Shown: piece by piece, positions 34,367-47,261 of the stretch | Position numbering within the stretch: the first letter of the stretch is position 1 | Layout of the letters: each line of letters starts with the position of its first letter | DNA from: Paracentrotus lividus | Taxonomy: Eukaryota > Echinodermata > Echinoidea > Camarodonta > Echinidae | DNA length: 64,000 bases | Reading direction: 5' to 3' | NCBI GenBank assembly: GCA_940671915.1 | Contig: CALNVZ010000992.1 | Coordinates: forward strand, 191,841-255,840 | Notes under the pieces: model-generated | Told to the model about the DNA's origin: nothing | Seen by the model: only the letters and a program-made list of their open reading frames with translations | Databases searched by the model: none | Program-made: the position numbers and the translations under genes

Positions 34367-35353
34367 GGGTACATGCAGGTAATATGGGCCAGCAGGTAAT
34401 ATGGGCAACCTGAAGCAAATCATGTCGTGACCGTCGACCGGTGACCGGTAACCGGTGGGAGCACCATAATGTTGTTCATATAAACTGTATACGAAAATAT
34501 AGCGTCGTGAGAGCATCTGATGCCAAAATTTCTCTGAGAAAATTGCTGTAAACCAACAAGGTATGTAAAACTTACGGCATTTTTTTACCCTGATGTACAA
34601 TTTGATATTTCACAGAATGTGATGGTGAAAGAGTGTTTGAGGGGGTAACCTCAATTGTTTTGTATATTTAGTAAGCTTATAGTTTCATTTTGATCATACT
34701 AGCGTGTACAGGTCAATTTGTTGTAGTGAAGGGGTGCAATGTGGCATTGAATGCTTGCCTGACAGAGCAACATTAGTGCAGGTAATAAGGGCCATCCAAA
34801 ATGGCGGAAATGATTCTGGTACTTAGTATTGGGATGAGGCATCAATCTCTTTCCTACGACTTTTTGGGTATATTCACAGTATATAGTTAATATAAATAAT
34901 TTATTGTAGGCCTATATTGATTTGTATAATGAAAATATTATTTAAATAATATGAAAAAAAGAAGTAATATACAAAATACAAAACAATGAAATATATAGTA
35001 AACATATTTACTGAAGGGTCTTATAATTTCAAATGATATCTCTAAGTTAATGATTTTCAATATTTTAAGCAATTCCAGACATGGTAGAGTCATTGTACGT
35101 TTTAAAACATACATTAGATACATGTGCCCATATTACCTGCACATGCAGATAAAATGGGCACTTTGGTAATGACGTCAACATTTGAATATTGCAGACAGGG
35201 GGGGGGGGTTGGTGATAATGGCTTTCCTTCACAATAAAAGTTAGAGCAGTAGTTATTGATTCATATAAACAAAGATTAGACTGTGTGTCATTTTGTAATT
35301 TTATGCAAATTAAGCAAATGAACTTAGGGGGCCCATATTACCTGCATGTACCC
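34367..35353. mobile_element. Inverted-repeat element, ~0.99 kb, TA target
   Basis: The ends GGGTACATGCAGGTAATATGG and its reverse complement are flanked by TA on both sides. Partial internal copies of the end motif (GTGCAGGTAATAAGGGCC near 34775; CCCATATTACCTGCAC near 35128) give it nested subterminal repeats. It is inserted inside the AGGTCA repeat copy at 34130. There is no coding frame. Confidence 0.7.
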
Positions 35354-35546
35354 TAGGCCTACAAGGGTGAAAACATCAAAGTTCACACATGTTAATAATC
35401 AGACTATAGCATGATATAACTTGTACTCACAATACATGTACACTGTACATGTATCTCAAGAACTGTTTTGCTGATCATTAGTCACGTCAAAGTATTTCAA
35501 ATTCAATCACAATTATGTTTAACCTAGCAAAGACTGGGGGCCATCA

Positions 35547-35548
<2 letters not shown>

Positions 35549-35580
<32 letters not shown>
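35549..35580 (+). repeat. Poly(C) tract of 32
   Basis: Thirty-two consecutive C. The complementary strand is a G run able to form a quadruplex. The length may be inaccurate in the assembly. Confidence 0.9.
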
Positions 35581-35582
<2 letters not shown>

Positions 35583-37318
35583 GACATTTCCCCGACCATT
35601 CCGCCGCACGGAATATTTTGATCACGCCGCTTGCTGAATTTATACTTTTAAGTCTCGTGCATCTTTTGAAACCATTTTTGCGAAAATCAGTCTTCCCATT
35701 ACGACGCTGCACGATTTTCTAAAATATCTGTCAGACCGAAAACGGCTGAAAAACATGATTTTGTGTACAAAGTCAATGCAAATGGAGTTTTCTCACCTTA
35801 TTCAGAAAAGATATGATTATTTTCACTTTCATTCAATGGCTAAAATCAATCTTTTTTTAAAATCATTATTATGCTTCTTCAATAATTTTAACAAAATAAA
35901 ACAAAGAAAAACAAAAGCAGCCATTCCATTGTGACTCGTGTGACATTGACACACAAATTTAACTTCTTAAGGCTTCAAATTACTTCAAATTTCATTTCAT
36001 GACACATTAGCACAAAGAAATTTTGGTTGCAAAGTCTTTTTTTGTTTGAGCTATTTCAATTTGTTTCCTGTGACTCGCGTGATGCGACACCATTGAAGGT
36101 TTGTGACCGTATTGTACTTGACTGAAATTTCCTCAGAAGTTACTTATCCTATGTACATGAAATTTTCTGGGGATAATTTTGAAACATTAAGCAATGAGCT
36201 GGTAAAATTTCATTATCCTTCGGCCAGTCTTTTTGAGTGTCACCATTTCAATATGTGACTAGCGTGACACAGGAGTGTGACTCGTGTGGCAGGTGTCATT
36301 TTGGACTAAAACTTGAACCAATTATCATGATTACATAAAGTACAATAGGCCACAATTCAAACAAACAAAACATTTATAGTCAGATTTATAGTCAGTTGTA
36401 TCACATATAACCTAAAATAAGAGAATTTCAATTCAAGGCAGATTTGGAGGTCTTGGAACCTGCAATGCAAAATTGTAATTTTCCCATTGACTTGTGAATT
36501 GTAGCAACAGAATTTATTGAAAAGCAATTATGAAAACCTATGATTATATTTCTAAATATTGTAACTCAGAATATATCTAAGATAAAGTTATGAAACGTTA
36601 ACGGATTATATTTCACAAAATGTCCTACCAGGATGCCAAGTTTTATAAGACTTACTAGTGTTCCTGCGTTTCGAACGGTCGACCGAATCGTCGAACGAAA
36701 AACCTATCCATTGTCCAATCACATGCTCAAAATTTGAAGCTCCGCCCAACGGGGACCGTCATCTTTGTATTATTCATGTTATGCATTAAGGAGGCGGGGA
36801 CATGCGATGTTGTGTTATTGTCAATGTATAAAAAAAATAAGCTTCTTTCCTGTGATGGGGGGAAAAGACCGAATTGACTAGCATTTAATTCTGCTCAGGT
36901 TTTTTCAACATAAGACATTGTGTTTAAATTCGAATAATGTATTTCAACATCATTCTGTTCCTTCCTTTCTTTTGCTGATATGTTGGCATATGTAGCCCCG
37001 ACCAAGTAAACATTACGTTTTTATTGTGATTCAGCAATACAACAAATTTAAACTTTGGGGGAAAAAATTATCAACTAATGTTTCTTAAGGTTTCCTCCCC
37101 AAAGTATTATAATCCGAGTCCGCGATGGAAACAATATCGGATACGTCTATAGTCTCCAGGTGTCTATTCGATACCACCCTTAGTGTAATGTACATGCAGA
37201 GTCGTAACTGTATCGCTTGTCAAATAATGTTCTGTACTACTCTATAATACTTCCCTTAAAAAAATAATCTAACCTTTTCCATAGAAAAATAAGATGACAT
37301 TTCTAATCAGCATTAAGG
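35581..37318. other. No gene seen; dispersed GTGACTCGTGTGA words
   Basis: AT-rich sequence. The word TGTGACTCGTGTGA and close variants occur four times (near 35927, 36067, 36253 and 36275). No coding frame or known repeat was recognised. Confidence 0.4.
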
Positions 37319-37610
37319 GTGGTATCTCACTTCGCGGAAACTACTTTGAAGCAAATTTGAGACGGATTTAATTGTCAGCATAGCTTTGCCATAACTCAGT
37401 TTCCAAAGTTTCAGAGACGTCTCTAGTGGCCCAAACGATTCCGTCGCGGAGACGACTCCACTACAAAATAGAAAATTTCGTTTCCGCGACGGATAAAAAG
37501 TATTAGAGACGTCTCCAATATCGCGGAGACGTCTCGGAGACGTCTCCTGAATTTTGGAGACGGATTTTTAAAAATGATTTGTCGCGGAGACGTCTCGGAG
37601 CGTATCAGGA
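37319..37610. repeat. GAGACGTCTC-rich palindromic repeat, copy 2
   Basis: It starts GGTGGTATCTCACTTCGCGG, like the repeat at 12367, and contains several GGAGACGTCTC palindromes and a GAGACGGATTT word. It passes directly into a CCCCCGGAGGACAAC satellite at about 37610-37675. Confidence 0.65.
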
Positions 37611-38030
37611 CATCTCCCCCGGAGGACGACTCCCCCGGGGACAACTCCCGGAGGACAGCTCCCCCGGAGGACAAAAACAATATACTGCTTCTGTATTTTT
37701 AGTCCAAATTTTGGCTCCGCGCTTTGCGCTCAGAATCACATCCCTTTCAAAAGGTTAATTTTTTCAGATTCGACCCGCAAAATCTATGTACGGGTCCGAC
37801 CGACCTACATTACTCTAAAATCTAAACGATATTTCCTATGAGTGATTTAAGCATTGATAGTTGATATTCTCTCTCTCTCTCTTTTGACGATAAAACTTCG
37901 GTTCCAATAGCAGCACGGCCCTACGCCTGCCAACTTTACCCCTTCGCCGGAAAAGAAAAAAAATGCCAAGATTTTGTTATTTCCATGAATGGCTATTTTC
38001 GGTTTATTTTAATCAAAAAAAAATAAATAT

Positions 38031-38067
<37 letters not shown>

Positions 38068-38432
38068 AGGAGCAAAATAAGAACGGTGCTGTGATTTTCT
38101 GCCCGGAATGGTTGAGTGTGCCTCGTGGGACTCTGCGGGTTAGTTCTGTGTCGGGGAGGGTGCCTCCCGGGGGATGTCTCTCGGTGGGGAGTTTGTCCCT
38201 CCGGGGAGTCGTCCGGTCGGGGGAGTTGTCCTCGCAGAGGTATTTCTCTGCCGGGGTGAGTGTCCTCGAGGGACTTTCGTCCTCCGGGAAGTTTCATCAG
38301 GGAGTTGTCCTCCGACAGGATGTCTCTCGGGGAGTTTCTCGGGGAGTGTCTCCGCGGAGGAGTTGTTCTTGGGAGACGGACCTGTCCTCCGGGGAGAGTG
38401 TCCTGCCGCGGGGGAGCTGTCGCTCGGGAGTG
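37611..38432. repeat. Inverted blocks of a GGACAACTCCCC-type satellite beside an assembly gap
   Basis: 37611-37675 reads CCCCCGGAGGACAACTCCCGG-like units. 38100-38432 reads the opposite strand of the same theme (CCGGGGAGTTGTCCTCC). In between lie a CT run (37868-37884) and an A run (38038-38065). The gap starts inside the satellite, which suggests that this repeat broke the assembly. Confidence 0.65.
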
Positions 38433-38973
38433 NNNNNNNNNNNNNNNNNNNNNNNNNNNNNNNNNNNNNNNNNNNNNNNNNNNNNNNNNNNNNNNNNNNN
38501 NNNNNNNNNNNNNNNNNNNNNNNNNNNNNNNNNNNNNNNNNNNNNNNNNNNNNNNNNNNNNNNNNNNNNNNNNNNNNNNNNNNNNNNNNNNNNNNNNNNN
38601 NNNNNNNNNNNNNNNNNNNNNNNNNNNNNNNNNNNNNNNNNNNNNNNNNNNNNNNNNNNNNNNNNNNNNNNNNNNNNNNNNNNNNNNNNNNNNNNNNNNN
38701 NNNNNNNNNNNNNNNNNNNNNNNNNNNNNNNNNNNNNNNNNNNNNNNNNNNNNNNNNNNNNNNNNNNNNNNNNNNNNNNNNNNNNNNNNNNNNNNNNNNN
38801 NNNNNNNNNNNNNNNNNNNNNNNNNNNNNNNNNNNNNNNNNNNNNNNNNNNNNNNNNNNNNNNNNNNNNNNNNNNNNNNNNNNNNNNNNNNNNNNNNNNN
38901 NNNNNNNNNNNNNNNNNNNNNNNNNNNNNNNNNNNNNNNNNNNNNNNNNNNNNNNNNNNNNNNNNNNNNNNNN
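38433..38973. other. Assembly gap (541 N)
   Basis: A run of N. The open frames that appear to cross it are artefacts. Confidence 1.
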
Positions 38974-39090
38974 ATCATTTCTTTTTTTTTGTGCTAAATG
39001 ACTGAGAATATAGTATGGCACCTAAGAACATGCTCCTGTCGTTTGTAAAGTCGTTTGTAACTTTACAAACCACAATTGGTGAAACACCAC

Positions 39091-40260
39091 TGAATCATCG
39101 AACAACACTAATAACTGCTACTGCACGAAATTGGATTTTAGGGTTCAACGTATAATTTTATTGATCCACGAAAAGATCCTGTCTGTCATCCTAAACATAC
39201 ATTCAGTCTGAAATGAAAGGTAAAGACAAACAAATCTGTTACAATTTGTCTAAATAAATTCATTTGTATATCTATCTGACGTACATTTGTCTGAATAAAT
39301 TACCTTTAAATCCATGTCCTTATATGACCTTTTAATGGACACTTTACAAATTATCCTATAACATTTCCTGAGATTAATTCATCTCAAATGACATGTTCAT
39401 AAGAGTTTAATTTTAACAAAAGAAATCCCTTTATATTTGCCACTTATACGTGTATAATTCATTACACTATCAACTCACTTCAATTCACTGAACAAACATT
39501 GAAAATGGATGCCTTTGTTTAGACATTTATAACTTATGTCAAATCTAAGCTATGTAAAATTTAACCAAATACTATTTGTACTAAATATTAACATAAAATA
39601 AATTCTTCGTTCTTTGAAGAGAAAATTTCACTCATGACTCTAATTCCTTTTACTCACCTTGCCCTTCATTAATTGACCAACATTTTCTGACCAATTACTT
39701 TTCAAGTCAATAAACGGACAAATTTGTCATTTATTTCCACTTTCAGGAACTGGTTCAACCTTTTAAGAATATTAATCACTAAATGACTCCTTTCATATAT
39801 GAAAATGTGTCTTATTCTGAACCTAATTTATTATTCCAATACACTTTACATTGGATTTAATACAAGTCTATATAAACTCATCATGCTTTTTGGATGTTTA
39901 CAACCAACTTTTAACATCCTAATTTCACCTTTTCATATAACAAAAAACAAATATCGTTAACTTACTTCAAAGATGCATCAGTATAGCTTTACGGATATGA
40001 CACTCTAGTTGTCGATGACTCGATGAAAAATGTGATTTTTGAAGATGGTTTTCCCCATCCTCCCTGCTTGATTGTGACTGTGACTGGCTTGGTGTACAGT
40101 GATTGATTATGGCAAGCCACCTATATTTCACATTTAACATGGCTATGGCAAGCCAACTGTCCAAACACATTATTAATTATAAAACAAATGTTTTTTATCA
40201 CATTATTACAAGCCTTCTAGACAATATTAAGAGAAAAATTACACTGTTTTGAAGGAAACA
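39091..40260 (-). repeat. 3' LTR of the BEL/Pao element
   Basis: In element orientation it starts TGTTTCCTTC and ends GATGATTCA (TG...CA). It is collinear with 51077-52266, differing by scattered small indels and substitutions. The adjacent GAGGCGGGAGGA (40261-40272 region) is the polypurine tract. Confidence 0.88.
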
Positions 40261-40429
40261 TCCTCCCGCCTCAAATCAAAACAGTGACCATTACATTACA
40301 AACACTTCCTTTAAGGTAACCCTCAACAGGATAGATAAACGCTAATTTAGAAATAGGTCTACGATACTCTCCAGATGACGTTTTGATTTTGACATTTCTG
40401 ACTTTACCATCGAGACCAGGGTAAACATC

Positions 40430-41930
40430 TATCACCCTTGCAATCGTCCATTTTCCTTGACTGCATTGCTATCAGCAGTCATGACTATATCGTCAACCTT
40501 AACATTCCTACGATCTGAATTCCACTTTCTTCTTGGCACGAGAAGCGGAAGTACATTTTGTGTCCATTTCTTCCAAAACGAGTCTACAATGCGTTGAACA
40601 ATATTCAAACGACGCTGTGGATTTTTTGTGTCCTTGAAAGGTCCTTGTGGTACCTTTGCAGACGATCTCCCTAGTAAACATGTCATTTGGACAAAGATAT
40701 CCACCATCATCTGGATCATTACACTTACGACCTATTGGACGTTCATTTATCAAATTTGCTATTTCCAGCAAACAAGTATACAACTCAAAAGGTGTGAGTA
40801 CTTGCTCACCAATTGCTTGTTTAAGTGCTACTTTGCTACTCTTTACTAGTGCCGCAGCACACCCATTTTGATGAGGTGCACTAGGAGTGGTAAATTTCCA
40901 CTCGACCCCACTTTCAGCACAATAGTCTTTGAGTTCATTCTCGCTCCAACCTTGAATCATTTCACGGAGCTCTCTCTGTGCCCCTACAAATTGCATACCA
41001 TTATCACTTATGATTTGAGCAGGTTGCCCGCGCACTGAGAAAAATCTGCGGAGCACCTGTAGGAATTCCATAGTTGATGCATCAGTAGCTATTTCAAGGT
41101 GCACCGCTCTTGTATTTAAACAAGTAAAGATGACACCATAGTGTTTGGCTCTTTTGTTTCTACCTATCTTAACTGTGTAAGGCCCAAAATAGTCACAAGA
41201 ACTGTAATAAAATGGCGGTGTGTGTGGAGCCATTCTACAATTAGGCAAATCAGCAATAAATTGCGTTTCTCTTTTGCATTCTGAAGCTCTACACTTTATG
41301 TATCTGTATTTTACAGTTTTTGCTAACCTATGTGCCTTGACTATCCACAATCTTCTTCTGACCTTTGCTGTGGTAGTTTCAACTCCATGATGACCTAACT
41401 CATGAACATGCTGTGTTATCAACATTGAAATATCATGCTTGTGTGGAAGTAACACAGGGTGTTTAGACTCATATGATGTGTCAAGATTCTTCAATCTACC
41501 CCCTACTCTAATAATTCCTTCTTCATCTACAAAAGGAGACAATGATTTGAATTCCCCCTTTTCAACTTTTGGCTTTAGTGTCTGTTGTGCACTTTTGACC
41601 CAGTACTTTTCAGCTTCTACCAACTCTACTGGAGTTACACTTTCCGATTCTTTCTGATCTACCTTCTTGATTTTGGATTTGAACACCTTCACAGCTTTAA
41701 GCACGTATGCTGTTACTCTTAACAACTTCCTCCAACTTGAATATCTCTTTGTGTATATCACCTCTGATTGTACTGACACATTGAACACCGATTTAGAATT
41801 TTTCATTTCTTTGTTCTTGTCTGACTGATCAACTTCAATAACTTGTTTTGGCCATTCACTTTCCTCTTTGTACAGAAAGTCAGGCCCTCTACTCCACTCT
41901 TCAGACAACTCCTCAACACTTATCCCTCAT
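40430..41930 (-). pseudogene. pol: Integrase of the BEL/Pao element, catalytic Glu replaced by Ala
   Basis: A 466-codon frame (41908-40508) covers most of integrase. An H-x-H zinc-binding half (HVHELGHHG) is followed by CRASECKR, then the core: SSCDYFGPY (first Asp), QIISDNGMQF (second Asp) and PHQNGCAAALVKSSK. The last position is normally Glu (QNGCAEAL); here the codon at 40853-40855 is GCG. NERPIGRKCNDPDDG and a short frame-shifted tail follow. With the third DDE residue changed it should not integrate DNA, unless this is a base-calling error. The inverted copy at 47275-47277 has GAG at this site. Confidence 0.85.
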
Positions 41931-41944
41931 GATAAACTTGTCAG

Positions 41945-43490
41945 CTATATTATCTTTCCCGAGATATGCCTCCAATTTGACGGATCAGTGAGTGTTTGAA
42001 TTTCACCGACTCTACTCGATACAAACTGTTTGTACGATCTAGCAGAAGATTTGACCCAATGCAATGCAATGCTACTATCAGTAAACAAGATTACTCTATC
42101 TAGATCGATTCTTGTTTCATCTACAATTGATTTACACAAACGAGCTGCGAGTACAGCTGCCTGTAACTCTAACCGTGGTATTGTTAACGCTTTCAAAGGT
42201 GAAACCTTTGATTTTGCTGCTACAAATCTACACTCAATTTGTCATCACTGGTTTGCCACCTAATGTATGCTGTAGCACCATATGCCTTTTCAGATGCATC
42301 TGAAAAGACACACAAAGTTGGATTCCCTATAGCACTTGGCGGAGTGATACACCTATCTATTGATACTTGATTCAATTTCTCAATGTCATGGAAGAGCTCC
42401 CTCCATTTAACCTGCTCGTTTTCTGATAAAGGCTCATCCCACTCATAGCCTTTCTCCCATAATTCTTGTATTCCCCCAGCCTTAGAGCCCATGGACTCAA
42501 TATATTGACTCAACACTCACACCTTTCTTTTTGTGAGCGTTGTTACACTCTCTTTGTGCAAAGCTTTCTCTATCTTCTTGCTTGCCTTTACATTACAAGA
42601 TATGGTGTCTGTTTCTTTATTCCATATTACACCTAAGACTTTTTCTTCATTTTCTACTTCTTTGTTTCCCCTTTGTTTAGAGAGGTCATTACACTTCAAC
42701 TCTTTGTTAGATGACCATCCCTTTACTTGAAAATTTCCTTCTGCAAGAACAGAATCTAGTTTCTCTGTCATTTCGTTAGCCCTTTCTTTTGAAGATACAG
42801 AGAAACAAATTCATCCATAATTGTATCTTCTTTGATTATTTGTGCTACTCTCGGATGTTTGTCTGCCGCTTCATCGGCTGTCTTGTGCAGTGCGACCTGA
42901 GCCATAGCTGCAGATGGCTTGTCCCCAAAAGCAACTACGGTCATGACATAAATGTCGGGTTCTCTCTGCGTTTCCATGTTACGCCACAAAAACCTATGGA
43001 CATGCTGATCACACTCTGGTATTGAAACCCTATGATACATTTTGGATATATCACCTACTACTGCTACTTCGTTTTCTCTGAAACGAGTTATGACTCCAAA
43101 AATATTGTTCAATAAATCTGGTCCCTTTATCCAATAATCATTTAATGCTTGTCCCTTGAATTTTGCAGAAGAATTGAAAACAATTCTGATTGGTGTTGAT
43201 CGTTTTCTGGTCGTTCTACTGCATGATGTGAGATGTAATGAACAGGACCTTTGTATGAGTCTACTTCTTCTTTTGACAACTTTCTACAGAATTTCATTTC
43301 TTCCATTTCTTTATTTCCTCGTTATAGAGCTGTGCATGATTCTTGTCTTTTTTCAATCTTGTTTCAGTTGACACAAGAATTTTCTCTGCTTGACATTTGT
43401 TGTCATGTAATGAACCTGGGTCCTTTTCCCACGGATATGGAATTTCCCATTGGTTCCCATTCTTTTTCTTGCATGATTCATACCGTATCA
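41945..43490 (-). pseudogene. pol: Reverse transcriptase and RNase H of the BEL/Pao element
   Basis: It begins near 43490 with NQWEIPYPWEKDPGSL and GPVHYISHHAV, the segment leading into a BEL RT. The 43112-42768 frame has VVGDISKMYHRVSIP and VVAFGDKPSAAMAQV. The catalytic Y-x-D-D region at about 42815 reads I-M-D followed by a lost base that shifts the frame. RNase H follows: LCVFSDASEKAYGATAY (42516-42220) and TIPRLELQAAVLAARLC, LFTDSSIALHWVKSS (42196-41945). At least four frame breaks are present. The domains would copy element RNA into DNA, but they are not translatable here. Confidence 0.8.
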
Positions 43491-44340
43491 GGACAATTAC
43501 CCCCGGACAATACCCCCCCGGACAACTACCCCCGACAATTACCCCCGAGGACAATTACCATTACCCCGGACAATTACCCCCCGGACAATACCCCGAGGAC
43601 AATTAACTGTTGCTCCGAGGGACAGCCATATTGTCGGGGGGTTAATTGTCGGGCGGCGGAACTATTAACTTTCTGCGGTACCTCTGCGTCACAGATGGAG
43701 GGCTATTGTTCGGGGTAGTGTCGGCCGGGGAGATGACATACTTATCCGGGGGTAATTCGTCGCGCCGGGGCGTAAGCCGGGTGATCTTAGTCCTTGACCG
43801 GGCGCGCGTACGAGTAGTCTCAGTTACCGGAGGGTACCTAAAACTTCCGCCCTCGGACAATTAGTGAGTTTGGTCGAACATGGGCTTTTGATTGTGGGTC
43901 CGCGACTATACGCCTCCAGGACAGATGGTTAACCGGGTCCGCAGACATATGAGCGCCCCGGAGCAGAGTACCGCGCCGAAATTGATCGGCGCGCTTCACA
44001 GGCATGATGTTGGGATGATCTAAGATGCGTCCAAGTTGTGAGTCTGCGCTCGCGAGGTTTATTCGTAAGTTATTTGTCGTAGCTCTTTCTAGTCTTAATG
44101 AATTTCGGCATTGTTTATTTTTATGATCTATGCAGTATCCAAGACACTAGCCGGGCCCAGGACAATTGGTTGACCCCGAGGACATATTAACTCGGATACA
44201 GATTACCAGGGTCTCCGGACTGATTACCCCTTGGAGGAGCAGATTACCCGGATAATTTACGTCCGTCCAGACATACCTTCCGGACGTTTTACCCCCCTCC
44301 AGGCCGCAATTGTATGTTTGGATTACAAGCGCGTCCCATT
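43490..44340. repeat. GGACAATTACCCC satellite block, decaying rightwards
   Basis: 43490-43610 is a near-regular array of ACAATTACCCCCGG-type units. From there to about 44340 only scattered units remain among GC-rich, irregular sequence. It begins exactly where BEL/Pao RT coding sequence stops. Confidence 0.65.
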
Positions 44341-45837
44341 GTGGAGTACTCGCCTGAGTAGTCAGCAAGTTTTTTTAGTCGAATTATTTTCTACATTGGA
44401 TCTTATGGCTATTCTTTTTCCTCTTCTATATTCTCTTTCATACTTTTAGATGATGTTCTCCTTTTACTTTCTAAATCTCTGCGTCTTCTCTCTCCACACT
44501 TCACTTGATACTTAGGACTTATTGCCTCATTCGTTTTCTCTTGTAAAGGTAATATATTAATTAATGAATAATCTAAATAGGTTGTAAGCTTATTTATGCG
44601 GCCGACTGTATCGTGTAGTGGTTAATTATTTCGAAGTGGCGGCGAGTCTTATTATTGATTAGCTCGCGGGCTATGTATGGCCATAGGCTTGCCCTGTTAT
44701 TATTGAGAGGTGGCGGTAGGGCTATTAGGGGCAATTCGAGGGATTTCTTCTACCGTGGTACTCGGGTTTAGCTCTATTCTTGGGTCAATAGGTGCGTGCA
44801 GGCATAGAATGTGGAGAGCTTGAATATGCCGGTATACCAAGGAGAGTGATAGGACTGGACAGGGAATACGAGCTGCGTTACCTGGTGTGTTCGTGTCTAC
44901 ACTGGCGCCGACGTTGATATCCGAGTTTTCGGCCTATGCATCCCACCTGCCGCGCCCCTTGCTCATCCGCGGATGTGTTTTGTTTTAGTTTGAGTGCGGC
45001 GCCGCGTTGTCTGCGCCGTGAACATTGGTTGGGGGGGGAGGGATTGCGACCACATTAGCAACCCTGATGATTGATCACATTCTATTATAGGTTGTATCAT
45101 AGAATATGATTAGAACAGGCCTCTTTTCACGGTAGATTGCTGCAAAAGTACGTGGTACCGAGAAACCGGAATGGTCTTATCGTGGGCGCAATAACGGAAT
45201 ATACTGTGTTTGATATGTATTTTCGATGAACTCTTATTTTTGCAATAGATATTGCATTAAAGACTTTGGAGGTGTTGATTATTATTCACTTAATTGTTTT
45301 ATGGAATTTATATAATTCATGGAGTCTTGTGAGCCGCCTAAGATTCATGGTTTAGAAGGTTTGATCCATTCTGTGAAAGATTAAACAAAATATAATTAAA
45401 AGAGTTGGAATCAGGTAGTAGTATAGGTTTAGCGGTGCATTGCCAGCTCAAAGGTGAATCAGAGATATTTGACTTATGTGTGATTTATTAGTTATGGTCT
45501 CCATGGAATTGTCAAAATGTTGTCATTGGGTGAATAATAAAAAGGTAATATCAAGGGTGACCTCTTACATATTTTTGCTGATTGCATATATGAGGGATGC
45601 AAACGGGTGGAGGTCATTTGGGGGCGTCTAATGCCGATCCCCCCTCCATTGTTTCTTGGCGCTAGAGGTGAAATGGGGGGATAAATGTCAAGGAAAAAGA
45701 GAAAGGGAGAAGAGCAAAGGGGAGTAGAGAGAGATTCAGATGATAAAACAGTAGAAATCATTAGGTGGAAAGACCTTCGACATTTTGGCCGGGCGAGACC
45801 CAAAATGCGCCGCTGGATCCACATCAATGCCTGGGGG
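44341..45837. other. Unassigned sequence inside the BEL/Pao interruption
   Basis: Mixed composition and no repeated blocks. Open frames such as 45492-45827 lack motifs. Its texture differs from the rest of the window, and it may be low-quality assembly. Confidence 0.35.
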
Positions 45838-46140
45838 GGGGGGAATTGTCAGTCGGGCTACTTGACCGGGTTCGTAACTCTCCGGGTAATTATGTCCGGG
45901 AGTGAGTGGTCCGGGGTAATTGTCCCGGCGGGGTAAATTGTCTCGTGGCTGGTTAATGTACGGGGTATATTATTGTCCGTGTAGATTGTCCGGTATATTG
46001 TTCCTCAGGGGTAAGTGTCCCGGAGTCAACGGACTCGGGGTAATTGTCCGGGGAGGGGGTTAAGTTGTCCTGGAGAGGTTATATGGCTCGGGGGGTATTG
46101 TGTACGGGGGGTATGTGCCAGTGTGGTATAGTGGTCCTAG
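45838..46140. repeat. Second satellite block, opposite strand (GGGTAATTGTCCGG units)
   Basis: Irregular GGGGTAATTGTCC-like units, the reverse complement of the theme at 43490. Together the two blocks form inverted arms about 2.2 kb apart. Confidence 0.6.
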
Positions 46141-47261
46141 TAACGATGTGTTAGTCACTGGACAATCATGAATCACTAACTCCTCTCTTCTGTCCTATCT
46201 CAAATGCGTATTGTGACTTGATACCGCTCTCTTTCTAATAATAGTGAGGTATAGGGATTGGTAATCGCATTTGTATAGCGCGCCATCTGTCTGATGTATT
46301 AACTATTCCGAGCGCTTGTAAACAGAAGTATGTGAAGCAACATAACATAGTAGTACAAATCACATTCTTTAATAAAAAACAAGATATAGAGGACTCGGCG
46401 CGAAGCGTGCACGACTCCAATCTGCGCGGATCAAATGTCAAAGGTAGGAAGGATGTCTATTGCCTATAGGATAACTACAGACAAAGCACATTAGTATAGT
46501 AGAGGTTTGATAATTTATATGGAGATTGATCACATATTACAATATTGAAATATTACATTATTATGTCAAGTATCAGTATGCCTTCCAGCCAAAAAGAAAT
46601 GTTTAGAATTAGATTTGAATAGTTCTAAATGTCATCCGCAGAGAACGTATATCCGTGTTAGGTAGAGTTGCACAGTTCATACACTCGAGCATGGCTGAAA
46701 AGAATACCCAGAGGTCAGTCCAGTAAATTGAGACATGCATTATGGCAGCCATTTGGTCCTGAGCGAAGTATCAGAGTATAAATCGAGGAACATATGCGCG
46801 AAGTATTGTTTGATAGTATGGCATTGTCGCCGCTAGGCCATTGCTTGCATCAGTAAGATATGCAGAATTACTGTATGCATATTAACGTCATCTGAGGTTC
46901 TGGGTGATTAGCGTGAATTGAGTTAGGTGCACTTAGTAGCAACGAACAGGTGAGATGAGATATGTTATTCGTTTACCATTCTTTGGAGGGTGCGAGGTTT
47001 GTCTTATCTCTGAGACTAATAACTACGATGCAGCACAGTGTTGCGTAATGATTTTATGTCTTTGCGAGCCCGAGGAGGCACATCTCTTCAGTATATAGAT
47101 ATCATACAGGGGGCTTGTTCTAGGAGGAGCGCCTAGCGAGGAGTCGCACCGATGCAATATCATGACAGTTGAGAGTCGTGATGTTCGCGTGCTGAGTGGC
47201 GTCAGCAGCTGGGATGTGCGAGTGAACACCTTCTGAAACTGCAGCCTCAGTATCACTACTC
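46141..47261. other. Unassigned sequence inside the BEL/Pao interruption
   Basis: No coding motif, inverted repeat or similarity to other parts of the window was recognised. Confidence 0.35.

Noticed and set aside
38013..39021. Several 240-320 codon open frames across 38.0-39.0 kb on both strands
   Set aside because: They exist only because 541 N are read as open. The flanking sequence is a GC-rich satellite and an A run.
40628..43718. Plus-strand frames over the BEL/Pao element (for example 43251-43718)
   Set aside because: Antisense shadows of the minus-strand pol and of the GGACAATTACCCC satellite.
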